Assembly (NCBI GenBank): GCA_963720515.1
Contig: OY970397.1
Location: forward strand, 496,001-560,000
Length of the DNA: 64,000 bases
Reading direction: 5' to 3'
Source: G963720515 sp963720515
Lineage (GTDB): Bacteria > Actinomycetota > Thermoleophilia > Gaiellales > Gaiellaceae
Position numbers and translations under genes: made by a program. Positions 18,851-27,769 of this stretch are shown one piece after another. Positions within the stretch are counted from its first letter, which is position 1. Each line of letters starts with the position of its first letter. The notes beneath the pieces were generated by a model. It was not told the origin of the DNA. It worked only from the letters and a program-made list of their open reading frames with translations, and did not search any database.

Positions 18851-21655
18851 ATGACGGACGTCTCGAACGAGCTCGTCTCGACCGGCGACCCGTTCGCCGA
18901 GGAGCGCCAGGACCTCCCGCGGCGCGCGGTCATCTTCATCGGCGCGGTCGCGGCGGTCACGCTGCTCGCCGTCGCCGTTCCCATCTCCGAGCTGAGCCGC
19001 GAGACCCAGGGGTGGGGGACGTTCTTCTTCCTCGCGGTGGCCGCCGCCGCCACGCAGCTCTTCGTCGCGCGCACGCCGCGCGGGGCCGAGCGCTACTACA
19101 CGACGATCGTCTTCCTGATCGCCGGCTGCCTGCTGCTCCCGGTCGGCCTCGTGATCCTGATCCCACTCTGCCAGCACCTGCCCGAGTGGCTGAAGATGCG
19201 CTACCCCTGGTACATCCAGACGTTCAACATCTGCAACTACACGTTGAACTGTCTGCTGGCCTGGTGGGCGGCGAACCTCGCCCTCGACGGCTCGACGGGG
19301 CTCGACGCGGGGCAGCGGTGGGCGCTCGCCGGCGCGCTCGCGTCGCTCGTCTTCGTGGCGACGAACCACGTCCTGCTCGCGCTGATGATGCACATCGCCG
19401 ACCGGACGCCTCTCGCGAAGAGCCAGCTCTTCACCATGGAGAGCCTCTCGACCGACCTGATCCTCGCGGCGCTCGGCGTCGCGTTCGCCACGCTCTGGCT
19501 CGCGAACCGCTGGCTCGTCCTGGCCGCCGTCGCGCCGCTCATCCTCATCCACCGCTCCCTGTACGTCCCGGCCCTCGAGGAGGAGGCCCGCGTCGACCCG
19601 AAGACCGGCCTCTTCAACGCACGCCACTTCGCCTCAGAGCTGCGCGAGGAGCTCGCCCGGGCTCAGCGCTTCGGGCGCCCGATGGCCGTGATCATGGCCG
19701 ACCTCGACCTCCTGCGTGACATCAACAACTCCTACGGCCACCTCGCGGGCGACGCCGTCCTGCGCGGCATCGCCGACACGTTCCACCAGGAGCTCCGCGA
19801 CTACGACATCCCGGCGCGCTTCGGCGGCGAGGAGTTCGCCGTGCTGCTCCCGGAGACCCCGCCCGAGCAGGCCCTCGAGATCGCGGAACGGATCCGCCGC
19901 CGCGTCGCCGCGACCGCGTTCGAGGTGGAAACGTCGAGCGAGCCGATCCGCGCGACCATCTCCTGCGGCGTCGCCGGCTTCCCCAAGGACGGGATGGACG
20001 CCAACGAGCTGATCCACCAGGCCGACCTGGCCGTCTACCGGGCGAAGCTCCAGGGGCGCAACCGCGTCCTGGGCGCGAGCTCCGAGCCCCTGCTCGTCCC
20101 CGCCGACCGCACCGCGCGGCTCGCCGCCGTGCCCGACGAGGACGAGCTCGCAACCGCCACCGTCGCTCCCGAGGTCTCCGCCGTCCCGCCCGCGCCGGTC
20201 CCCCTCGGCGAGCCCCAGCATTCGGCCTCTGACTCCGACCGTCGCCTCCAGCCCCAGCCCCAGACGAGTCGGCGCCACATGCCCGTCGGCCCGCGCTTCG
20301 TCGCGCTCTCCCCGTCCGTCGGCGTGCTCGTCACCCTCGTCGCCACGCTCGGCGTGGGCGCCGGCGTCCTCGGGCTCGCGCTCGGCCAGACCACGGACAT
20401 CATCGGCCTCGTCGCGCTCGTCGTCGCGGTCGGCATCGGCCAGGCCCTCTCGCTCGACCTCGAAGGCGGATCCATCTCGGTGAGCGCGGTCGGCGCGCTC
20501 GCGGGCGCCGCCATGTTCGGCAGCCGCGCGGCCCTGCCGCTCGCGATCACGATCGCGGCCGTGCAGTGGAGCGCCGTCCGCAACCCGATCCACCAGTCGA
20601 TCTTCAACGTCGGCGCCATCACGCTCGCGATCCTCACCGCCGCGTCCGTCTTCACCCTCGGATGGGAGGAGAACGGCATCGGCCATCTCGTCACCGCAGG
20701 CTCCGGGCTCGCGGCCGGCGCGGCGTACTTCGCCGTCAACACCGGGCTGCTCGCGGCCGCGATGGCGGTCGAGGGCCACGACCGGTGGCGGCAGGTGTGG
20801 AACGAACGGTTCTCGTGGCTCTTCCCGCACTACGTCGCGTTCGGGGCGATCGCAGGCGCCATGGCGCTCGCGTACGAGGCGATCGGCCTCTACGGCCTCG
20901 CGGTCTTCGTCCTCCCGCTCCTGCTCATGCGGAAGACGATGGCGGCGTACCTCGGCCACACGGCTCGCTCGGCGCACAAGCTCCGCGCCGCGGCCGAGAC
21001 GATCCGCTCCCAGAACGCCTCGCTCGAGCAGGCCAACCGCCTCCTCAAGGAGCGCTCGACGGCCGCGATGGAGAGCCTCTCGGCGACCGTGGACGCGCGC
21101 GACGCCTACACGGCCGGCCATTCCCGGCGCGTGCAGCAGCTCGCGCTCGCCGTGGGCCGCGAGATGGGCTTCTCGCAGGCCGAGCTCGACCTGCTCGGCC
21201 ACGCGGCGCTCTTCCACGACATCGGCAAGCTGGCGATCCCGGACGCCGTGCTGCTCAAGGCCTCGACGCTCACGACGGACGAGTGGTCGCTCATGCAGCG
21301 CCACGCGGACGAGGGCGCGCGCATCATCGACCGGCTCGGCTTCCTGAACGACGCGGTGCCGGCCATCCGCCACCATCACGAGCGCTTCGACGGCCGCGGC
21401 TACCCGGACGGCCTCGTGGGCGAGGAGATCCCGCTCGGCGCCCGCATCATCCACGTCGCCGACGCGCTCGACTCCATGGTCACGACGCGGATCTACCGCG
21501 CGGCGCGGCCGGTGGACGACGCGGTCGAGGAGCTCCGCCGCGGCGCCGGCACCCAGTTCTGCCCACGCTGCGTGGCCGCGCTCGATCGCCTGGTCGAGGT
21601 CGACTCGCTCGCGAACTACGGGATCCACGTCCCGGTGCTCGCGAACGCCTCGTAG
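18851..21655 (+). CDS. membrane GGDEF / membrane HD-GYP bifunctional c-di-GMP protein
   Basis: 934 residues in five blocks: N-terminal membrane segments (about 25-240); a GGDEF domain with GGEEF at 325-329 and an I-site RDYD five residues before it; a Pro-rich linker; a second membrane block (about 480-690); and an HD-GYP domain with HDIGK (His789-Asp790), then HHHERFDGRGYPDG from 841. GGEEF domains make c-di-GMP and HD-GYP domains hydrolyse it; both keep their signature residues, so both activities are possible. The ATG at 18851 follows a GGGAGGGG ribosome binding site; 65 upstream in-frame codons look non-coding. The two halves resemble two fused sensor proteins. Confidence 0.92.
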   Translation: MTDVSNELVSTGDPFAEERQDLPRRAVIFIGAVAAVTLLAVAVPISELSRETQGWGTFFFLAVAAAATQLFVARTPRGAERYYTTIVFLIAGCLLLPVGLVILIPLCQHLPEWLKMRYPWYIQTFNICNYTLNCLLAWWAANLALDGSTGLDAGQRWALAGALASLVFVATNHVLLALMMHIADRTPLAKSQLFTMESLSTDLILAALGVAFATLWLANRWLVLAAVAPLILIHRSLYVPALEEEARVDPKTGLFNARHFASELREELARAQRFGRPMAVIMADLDLLRDINNSYGHLAGDAVLRGIADTFHQELRDYDIPARFGGEEFAVLLPETPPEQALEIAERIRRRVAATAFEVETSSEPIRATISCGVAGFPKDGMDANELIHQADLAVYRAKLQGRNRVLGASSEPLLVPADRTARLAAVPDEDELATATVAPEVSAVPPAPVPLGEPQHSASDSDRRLQPQPQTSRRHMPVGPRFVALSPSVGVLVTLVATLGVGAGVLGLALGQTTDIIGLVALVVAVGIGQALSLDLEGGSISVSAVGALAGAAMFGSRAALPLAITIAAVQWSAVRNPIHQSIFNVGAITLAILTAASVFTLGWEENGIGHLVTAGSGLAAGAAYFAVNTGLLAAAMAVEGHDRWRQVWNERFSWLFPHYVAFGAIAGAMALAYEAIGLYGLAVFVLPLLLMRKTMAAYLGHTARSAHKLRAAAETIRSQNASLEQANRLLKERSTAAMESLSATVDARDAYTAGHSRRVQQLALAVGREMGFSQAELDLLGHAALFHDIGKLAIPDAVLLKASTLTTDEWSLMQRHADEGARIIDRLGFLNDAVPAIRHHHERFDGRGYPDGLVGEEIPLGARIIHVADALDSMVTTRIYRAARPVDDAVEELRRGAGTQFCPRCVAALDRLVEVDSLANYGIHVPVLANAS

Positions 21656-21658
21656 GAT
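21653..21658 (+). promoter_or_regulatory. -10-like TAGGAT before the sulfotransferase gene
   Basis: TAGGAT overlaps the end of the preceding gene and ends 8 nt before the GTG at 21667; no ribosome binding site. Confidence 0.4.
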
Positions 21659-21666
21659 TCGCGCCC

Positions 21667-22476
21667 GTGAAGGGCGCCCTTCTCCAGGTGAAGACGGCCG
21701 GCCACATCGTGCGCCGAAGCGGCGTGCGGCTCGGCAGGCCGGACGAGCGGATGGTGTTCGTGCTCGGGAGCCCGCGCTCCGGCACGACGTTCCTCGGACG
21801 CTCGGTCGGCTCGCTGCCCGGGTTCGTGGACCTCGGCGAGGTGGCGGCGCTCAAGGCGGCGATCCCGGAGCTTGCCGCGCTTCCCGTGGACGAGGCCGCT
21901 GCGCGGATCCGGAAGACCCTCGCCTGGACACGGCGCCTCGCGTTCGTCGGCTCGCGCCGGGCGGTCGAGCAGACGCCGGAGACGGCCTACGTCGCCGAGG
22001 CGGCGGCGCGCGCGTTCCCGGAGGCGGCGCTACTCCACATCGTCCGCGACGGGCGCGACGTCGTCTGCTCGCTCCTCGAGCAGGGCTGGCTGAGCGCGGG
22101 GCGGGGGGGACGCGACGACGCGGGGCTCGCCTACGGGGCGGAGGCGCGCTTCTGGGTCGAGCCTGAGCGCCACGCCGAGTTCGCCGGGGCGAGCGACGCG
22201 CGGCGCTGCGCCTGGGCGTGGCGCCGGTACGTGTCCGCGGCGCGCTCGCTCGGCCCGCGGGCCTACGAGCTCCGCTACGAGGAGCTGGCGGCCGATCCGT
22301 CCGCAACCGGCGCTGGGCTCGCCGCGCACCTCGGCGTGCCCGCAGAACCGCTGTCAGAGGCCCTGGCGGCCGTCCACGGCGAGTCGATCGGCCGCTACCG
22401 GCGCGATCTCACGGCGGAGCAGCTCGCAGACGTCGAGGCCGAGGCCGGCGCGCTCCTGCGCGAGCTCGGCTACTAG
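21667..22476 (+). CDS. PAPS-dependent sulfotransferase family protein
   Basis: 269 residues. The 5'-phosphosulfate-binding loop GSPRSGTTFL lies near residue 37, and the 3'-phosphate motif LHIVRDGRDVVCSLLEQGW near residue 122. Such enzymes move sulfate from PAPS to carbohydrates, lipids or tyrosine; the acceptor is unknown. A UDP-sulfoquinovose synthase occurs 19 kb away but makes a different, C-S linked sulfonate. The gene is 11 bp after the GGDEF/HD-GYP gene and shares a CTAG with the convergent amidotransferase. Confidence 0.85.
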   Translation: MKGALLQVKTAGHIVRRSGVRLGRPDERMVFVLGSPRSGTTFLGRSVGSLPGFVDLGEVAALKAAIPELAALPVDEAAARIRKTLAWTRRLAFVGSRRAVEQTPETAYVAEAAARAFPEAALLHIVRDGRDVVCSLLEQGWLSAGRGGRDDAGLAYGAEARFWVEPERHAEFAGASDARRCAWAWRRYVSAARSLGPRAYELRYEELAADPSATGAGLAAHLGVPAEPLSEALAAVHGESIGRYRRDLTAEQLADVEAEAGALLRELGY

Positions 22477-23276
22477 CGCGCCCGGGCGGGGGCGCCGAGC
22501 GAGGCGAGGAGTGCGAGGGCCGCGCGGCGCTCCTTGGGCGCACGGACGGCGGGGAGGGGGTGGGTCTCGACGAACGTGCGATCGGGCCGAAAGCGGTGCT
22601 GGGACTCGATCCGGCCGGCGGCGAGCACCATCAGCGTTCCCTCCGTGACCTCGCTGATGTCCGCGTCGACGCCGGTGTAGTCGCCGACGAGCTCGAGGGC
22701 CTCGGGCGTCGAGGCGAAGAACGTCTCGAGCGGCCCCTGCGCGATCCAGAGCGGTCGCTTGACGCCGCGGGCGACGTAGAGGTGCTTCTCATCGCGCTCG
22801 TCGATCCAGGCGGTCGCCATCGACCCGTGCAGCTCCTCGAGCGCGCTCGGGGCGTCGCGGGTCTCCTCGGCGAGCGCGAAGATCGCCTCGGAGTCGACGG
22901 TCATCTCCGGCTCGTGGTGCTGGAAGCCGTGGCGGGCGAAGAGCTCCTCGTCGTTCTCGATGATCCCGTTGTGGACGCCGACCACGGCGCCGTGGCGGAT
23001 GGGATGGTTGTTGGCGAGGAGGGACGGGTGGCCCTTCGTGTAGTCGCGCACGTGGAAGAGCGCGTCCACCGCGTCGGCCGGGACGTCCACCACCTCGATG
23101 AGCGCGCTCGCGCCGGTGCGCTGCTTGTGCACGGCGACGGACTCGCCGGGCCGGCGGTAGGCGTACCCGGCTGCGTCGGCGCCGCGCTCGGCGATCGCTG
23201 CGAGGAGTGCCCGGCCGGCCAGCGTCCGGTCGACCCGGCTCGCCGCGCTCAGGCTGTATCCAGCAATGCCGCACAT
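22473..23276 (-). CDS. standalone class II glutamine amidotransferase domain
   Basis: 267 residues. It begins MCGIAGYS, so Cys2 becomes the N-terminal nucleophile after Met removal. GVHNGIIENDEEL is the GlmS-like substrate loop and HVRDYTKGHP takes the place of HTRWATHG. GlmS would continue for 350 residues with two SIS isomerase domains, which are absent, so this is not a complete GlmS. The synthetase partner is not visible next to it. The start at 23276 is fixed by the need for Cys at position 2. Confidence 0.82.
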   Translation of the reverse strand: MCGIAGYSLSAASRVDRTLAGRALLAAIAERGADAAGYAYRRPGESVAVHKQRTGASALIEVVDVPADAVDALFHVRDYTKGHPSLLANNHPIRHGAVVGVHNGIIENDEELFARHGFQHHEPEMTVDSEAIFALAEETRDAPSALEELHGSMATAWIDERDEKHLYVARGVKRPLWIAQGPLETFFASTPEALELVGDYTGVDADISEVTEGTLMVLAAGRIESQHRFRPDRTFVETHPLPAVRAPKERRAALALLASLGAPARAR

Positions 23277-23428
23277 GCGATAAGTCTGTGAGACCCCTCG
23301 GACGGCGTCCCGGTCCTGGGAGCCATCCGCACGAAACCTCACTCTATCTCTGTGTCGCCACGCGCGGGGAGTCCTATATCCCCCACCGGGGGGTGGCACC
23401 GGCCTCGGGGCGGCCGATACAAGCCTCC

Positions 23429-24442
23429 GTGGAGCAGCCCGCCCCGCACGCCCCCCTACCTGACGACGCATCTCCGGCCGTGGATCCCCCGCGCCTCGAG
23501 CTCGCGCCCGATCCGGCTCCCGAGGAGCCGAAGGCCGACGAGCCCGAGGAGGAAGAGGAGTCCGAGGAGGAGGAAGAGTCGGAGGACGAGGAGGTCGCGA
23601 CCGCCCGCGAGGCGGCCGTCACCCAGGATCCTCTCAAGCTCTACGTGCGCCAGATCGGCGACGGCCGGCTCCTCACCCCCGCCGAGGAGCGCGAGCTCGC
23701 ACGGCGCAAGGACGAGGGCGACGAGGCCGCCAAGCGCCGCTTGATCGAGTGCAACCTCCGGCTCGTCATGTCGATCACGCGGAACTACGTGAACTCCGGC
23801 GTCCCGCTCCTCGACCTGATCCAGGAGGGCAACCTCGGCCTCATCCGAGCGGTGGAGAAGTTCGACTACCGGCTCGGCTACAAGCTTTCGACGTACGCGA
23901 CGTGGTGGATCCGCCAGTCGGTCACCCGCGCGATCGCCGACCAGGGACGGACGATCCGCCTGCCCGTCCACGTGGTCGAGCAGGTGCGCAAGGTGAGCCG
24001 GGCCAGGCGCGTCCTCACGCAGAAGCTGAACCGCGATCCGCTGCCCGAGGAGATCGCGGCGGAGAGCGGGTTCGACCTGAAGCGCGTGAACGAGCTCCTC
24101 GACCTGGTCGAGGATCCCGTGAGCCTCGAGACGCCGGTCGGCGACGGCGACTCGATCTACGCGGACATGCTCGAGGACGTGAACTCGGAGCAGCCCGAGG
24201 CCATGCTGGCCGAGCTGCTCCGCACCAAGGAGCTCCAGGCGGCGCTCGCCGACCTGAACGAGCGCATGCGCCACGTGCTCGAGCTCCGCTTCGGCCTCTC
24301 CGGCGAGAAGCCGCAGACGCTCGAGGAGGTCGGCAACGAGCTCGGCGTGACCCGCGAGCGCGTGCGACAGCTCGAGTCCCGTGCCCTCCGCGAGCTTCAG
24401 GCGGCGGCGCCCGAGCTTCGTCTCTATCTGCGCGCCGAATAG
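23429..24442 (+). CDS. RNA polymerase sigma-70 factor (group 1/2, RpoD-like)
   Basis: 337 residues. After an acidic, Glu-rich N-terminus come regions 1.2 (DPLKLYVRQIGDGRLLTPAEE), 2 (LLDLIQEGNLGLIRAVEKFD and LSTYATWWIRQSVTRAIAD), 3, and a complete region 4.2 HTH (TLEEVGNELGVTRERVRQLE). This is a principal-type factor recognising -35/-10 promoters. The GTG at 23429 is chosen because the in-frame sequence before it is poorly coding. A second such factor is at 25184-26255 on the other strand; which is the housekeeping factor is not certain, but this one is intact. Confidence 0.92.
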   Translation: MEQPAPHAPLPDDASPAVDPPRLELAPDPAPEEPKADEPEEEEESEEEEESEDEEVATAREAAVTQDPLKLYVRQIGDGRLLTPAEERELARRKDEGDEAAKRRLIECNLRLVMSITRNYVNSGVPLLDLIQEGNLGLIRAVEKFDYRLGYKLSTYATWWIRQSVTRAIADQGRTIRLPVHVVEQVRKVSRARRVLTQKLNRDPLPEEIAAESGFDLKRVNELLDLVEDPVSLETPVGDGDSIYADMLEDVNSEQPEAMLAELLRTKELQAALADLNERMRHVLELRFGLSGEKPQTLEEVGNELGVTRERVRQLESRALRELQAAAPELRLYLRAE

Positions 24443-24485
24443 TGCTGCGCTGGTGAACACGCCCGGCGACGCCGTGCGCCCTGGG

Positions 24486-24491
24486 TAGCCT
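24486..24491 (+). promoter_or_regulatory. -10-like TAGCCT before the PHP gene
   Basis: TAGCCT ends 6 nt before the ATG at 24498, leaderless pattern. Confidence 0.4.
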
Positions 24492-24497
24492 GGGCGT

Positions 24498-25225
24498 ATG
24501 GGGTTCGTCGACGTCCACTCGCACGTCGTTCCCTCCGGGGACGACGGCGTTCGCTCCGTCGAGGAGGGCCTCGAGCTCTGCCGGCAGGCCGTGGCGCGGG
24601 GGACGGGGCTGCTCGTGGCCACGCCGCACGCCGGCCCGATGTATCCGATGACGCCGGAGCGCGAGGAACGCGTTCGCGCGGCCTACGCCGTCATGCGCCC
24701 GCGTGCGGCCGCCTTCGGCCTCGACCTGCGGCTCGGGTTCGAGCTGACCCCCGAGCCGGGCTTCCTCGAGGAGGATCTCGCCCGCTACGCGATCGACGGG
24801 CTTGGCGCGGTGCTCATGGAGCTCCCGTTTCGGGGCGGCCTCGAGCTCGCCGAGCGCGTCGCGGTCGCGATCGAGAACGCCGGGGTCGTCCCGATCATCG
24901 GGCACCCGGAGCGGGCGCATGCGGTGCAGGACCGCCCGGAGCGCGTGGAGGCGTTCACGGACCGCGGCTGGCTCCTGCAGGTGAACGCGACGAGCCTCAC
25001 GGGCGACCACGGGCCTGGGGCGGAGGCGGTCGGCTGGTCCTTGGTGGAGGAGGGCTTCGCGAGCCTCATGGGCTCCGACGGCCATCGTCCGAGTCGCGGC
25101 CGCCGTTCCTCGACGAGGCGTACGCGGAGGCGCGTGCCCGGATCGGGGAGGAGGCGGCCCTGGCGCTCTTCGAGGGCGCCGCGCTAGGAGTGCGCGGCGG
25201 CGCCGATCTCGCGGAGCGACGCTAG
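24498..25225 (+). CDS. CpsB/CapC-type PHP phosphatase (frameshifted near 25097)
   Basis: PHP-domain metallohydrolase related to the CpsB/YwqE tyrosine phosphatases of capsule regulation. Metal ligands occur in DVHSHVVPSGDDG, ATPHAGPM, GFELTPEP, IIGHPERAHAV and MGSDGHRP. After HRPS the frame loses coding character (an Arg/Ser-rich run to a stop at 25187). In the neighbouring frame it continues as RPPFLDEAYAEARARIGEEA to TAG at 25223-25225, matching the family C-terminus. One missing or two extra bases near 25095-25100 explain this. Repaired length is about 241 residues. Confidence 0.8.
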
Positions 25226-26255
25226 CCGCGAGAGCGACTCCACCTCGATTTGCCGCACGCGCTCGCGCGTGAGGCCGAGGCGGCGTGCCGATGTGCTCGA
25301 GCGTGTGCGGCTCCTCGCCGCGCAGGCCGTAGCGGAGCTCGAGCACCTGGCGGTCGCGCTCGGGGAGCGACTCGAGGGCCCGGTCGAGCGCCTCCTTTTG
25401 CAGCCGGCGCTCGGTCAGCTCCTCCGGAAGCGGGTCGTCGCCGGCCACGAGGTCGCCGAAGACCGCGTCCTCCTGCTCGCCGATCGGCTGGTCGAGGCTC
25501 GTGGACGCCCGTGCGGCCGCACGGACCTCGAGCGCCTGCTGAAGCGGAAGCCCGGCCTCCTCGGCGATCTCCTCGAGCGAGGGCTCGCGGCCGAGGTGGG
25601 TGAAGAGGTAGCGCTCGGCGCGCTGCATCTTCTGCATCCGCTCGACGACGTGGACGGGGACGCGGATCGTCCGCGCCTTGTCCGCAATCGCACGAGCGAC
25701 GGCCTGGCGGATCCACCAGGTCGCGTACGTCGAGAACTTGAGCCCGCGGCGCCATTCGAACTTCTCGACGGCGCGGATGAGCCCGAACATGCCTTCCTGG
25801 ATGAGATCGAGGAAGGGGAGGCCCTGGTTGCGGTAGTTCTTGGCGATCGAGACGACCAGGCGCAGGTTGGACTCGATCATCCGCTGCTTGGCCGCCATGT
25901 CGCCGCGCTCGATGCGCTTCGAGAGCTCGACCTCCTCGGGGGCGGTGAGCAGCGGGTGACGGCCGATCTCGCGCAGGAAGAGCTGCAGCGCGTCCGTGGT
26001 CGTCTCCACGTTCGTGTCGAGGTTGCGCGGGGGCGCCGTCGGCTCCTTCACGGGCTCCTTCGGCGCGGCCTCCGTGATCTCGTAGCCGCGGTCCTCGAGC
26101 TCCTTGTGGAGCGCGTCGATGTCGCTCTTTTCGAGCTCGAGCGTGTCCACGGCCTCGGCCAGCTCGCCGCCGTCCACGACACCACTCGCCTCCGCCTTCT
26201 CGAGAATCGCCTGGAGTTCGTCTACGTGCAGCAAAGGGCCGCCTTCCTTCGGCAT
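25184..26255 (-). CDS. rpoD: Principal sigma factor RpoD/SigA (frameshifted in region 4.2)
   Basis: A second group-1-type sigma factor. A short region 1.1-like N-terminus (VDELQAILEKAEASGVVDGG) precedes region 1.2 (DALQLFLREIGRHPLLTAPE), region 2 (LDLIQEGMFGLIRAVEKFEW, FSTYATWWIRQAVARAIAD) and region 3. At region 4.2 the frame breaks after LEHIGT. One extra base near 25281-25286 shifts it, and the correct continuation (RLGLTRERVRQIEVESLSRL) lies in the next frame, ending with TAG at 25184. Repaired length is 356 residues. Without the -35-binding helix the factor would be crippled, so sequencing error is likely. The ATG at 26255 begins MPKEGGPLL. Confidence 0.88.
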
Positions 26256-26597
26256 GAAGCGGCTTAACCTAGCAACCGCCTCAGCCGTACCCAATGGTGC
26301 CGACCGGGAAAACATCGCTCCGAGCGAAGAATCCCCTCACACGCGATAACCGGCGTTATGTCAAGTCGGAACGCGTGGCCCGGACGGGCCTCCTCCCGCC
26401 CACCGGGAGCGTGCCGATCGGCTCATGCGGACCGCCGGCTCGGCTACGGTCGGCCCCGGTTTGCCGTCGAGAGGGCTCGGAAATGCCCTCGCTCGGCGGC
26501 GTCGCGCGAGCACAGCGGTCGTGCCCGTCCGAGCCTTGTCCACCGAGTGAGGGGCCATTTGCACAACTGTGGAAAACCGCGTAGCGTGCGTGGGCTC
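26256..26597. other. divergent intergenic region with dif and DnaA-box-like sites
   Basis: 342 bp between rpoD (-) and the DUF4015 gene (+), with no convincing gene. It holds the candidate dif site (26339-26366), and two DnaA-box-like 9-mers: TTGTCCACC at 26536-26544 and TGTGGAAAA at 26568-26576. Promoters for both flanking genes must also lie here but no clear -35/-10 pair stands out. Confidence 0.6.
26339..26366 (+). other. candidate chromosome dimer resolution site dif
   Basis: A 28-bp XerC/XerD-type site: left arm ACACGCGATAA (26339-26349), 6-bp centre CCGGCG (26350-26355), right arm TTATGTCAAGT (26356-26366). The right arm fits the conserved XerD arm TTATGTnAAnT of known dif sites, and to my recollection is identical to the actinobacterial form. 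The left arm keeps the CGATAA core. Gene polarity switches from mostly + to mostly - around this point, as expected at the replication terminus. Confidence 0.6.
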
Positions 26598-27767
26598 ATG
26601 CTGCAGCCGGACCCGAACGAGCGTTTCCGGCAGCGGCGGAATCAGCATCGCAGGCGAATCGCGCGCCGGCGGCTGACCGCGCTCGCCACGCTCGTCCTCG
26701 CCTTCGGCGCCGTCGCGCTCGGCTTCCGTTTCCTCGGCGAGACCGACACCGGCGCGACGCATGCACCCGCCGCGGCCGCGACACCGGAGACAGCCCCGGT
26801 CGTCGAGCAGCGCACGCTTCCGGCCGAGATCCGCGGCGTCCACGTGACGATGGCGCTTCTCTCGCTCCCCGGGAAGCTCGACGAGTACATCGGGATGTCG
26901 GACGAGGGCCTGACGACGCTCGAGGTGGACGTGAAGGACGAGAACGGCGAGGTCGCCTTCACGTCGGCCAACGCCCCGCTCGCGCGGAAGATCGGCTCCT
27001 CCCGGACGTACTACCAGCCGCGCCAGGTCGCCTCCAAGGTGCACCAGGCCGGCCTCTACCTGATCGGGCGTGTCGTCATGTTCGAGGATCCGTATCTCGC
27101 GTCGAAGCGGCCCGACATGGCCATTCAGCAGCGCGGCGGCGGCGTCTTCACGAGCAATGGCCTCGGCTGGGCGAACCCGTATGACAAGCGCGTCTGGGAC
27201 TACAACGTCGACATCGCGGAGGCGGCGGCGAAAGCCGGCTTCGACGAGATCATGTTCGACTACGTCCGGTTCCCGAGCGACGGCAACGTGAGCTCGGCGG
27301 TCTACCCGGGCAAGGTAAACGAGCGCAAGGGCGAGACGATCGCGAGGTTCCTCGCGTACGCGCGCGACCGGCTGAAGCCGCTCGGCGTGCGGACTTCCGC
27401 CGCCGTCTTCGGCCTCGCGGCCACGCGCGACCTGGGGATCGGCCAGCGCCCGCAGCTCATGGCGAAGCAGCTCGACGCGATCTACCCGATGGTCTACCCC
27501 TCCCACTTCGGCAAGGGTGAGTACAACATCCCCGATCCCGACGCCGCGCCCGGCGCGACCGTCACGATGGCGCTTCGCCAGTTCCGCCGCGCCCTCACGG
27601 GCTCGCAGGCCCGCCTCGTCCCGTGGCTCCAGGACTTCTCCCTCGCGCACCAGTACACGCTCGGCGACGTCGAGGACCAGATCGACGCGGCCCGCAAGCT
27701 GCGCTCCTCCGGCTACCTCCTGTGGAACGCGAACGGCGTGTACACGACCAACGCGCTCGGGAACTAA
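26598..27767 (+). CDS. DUF4015 putative glycoside-hydrolase-like protein
   Basis: 389 residues. A basic N-terminus and one membrane helix (about 26-47) anchor an extracytoplasmic TIM-barrel-like domain. RGVHVTMALLSLPGK opens it, followed by LTTLEVDVKDENGEV, the carboxylate-rich strand FDEIMFDYVRFPSDG, and LDAIYPMVYPSHFGKGEY. These match DUF4015, a family placed near GH13-like hydrolases and of unproven activity. The ATG at 26598 follows non-coding sequence. It is followed by tandem hairpins at 27787-27837. Confidence 0.82.
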   Translation: MLQPDPNERFRQRRNQHRRRIARRRLTALATLVLAFGAVALGFRFLGETDTGATHAPAAAATPETAPVVEQRTLPAEIRGVHVTMALLSLPGKLDEYIGMSDEGLTTLEVDVKDENGEVAFTSANAPLARKIGSSRTYYQPRQVASKVHQAGLYLIGRVVMFEDPYLASKRPDMAIQQRGGGVFTSNGLGWANPYDKRVWDYNVDIAEAAAKAGFDEIMFDYVRFPSDGNVSSAVYPGKVNERKGETIARFLAYARDRLKPLGVRTSAAVFGLAATRDLGIGQRPQLMAKQLDAIYPMVYPSHFGKGEYNIPDPDAAPGATVTMALRQFRRALTGSQARLVPWLQDFSLAHQYTLGDVEDQIDAARKLRSSGYLLWNANGVYTTNALGN

Positions 27768-27769
27768 CC

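Noticed and set aside
16535..19627. A 1030-codon open frame on the - strand
   Set aside because: Only its last 249 codons (gatD) are real; the upstream part reads Arg/Pro-rich antisense of murT and the GGDEF gene.
22473..23276. Full GlmS
   Set aside because: No SIS isomerase domains; the protein ends after the glutaminase domain.
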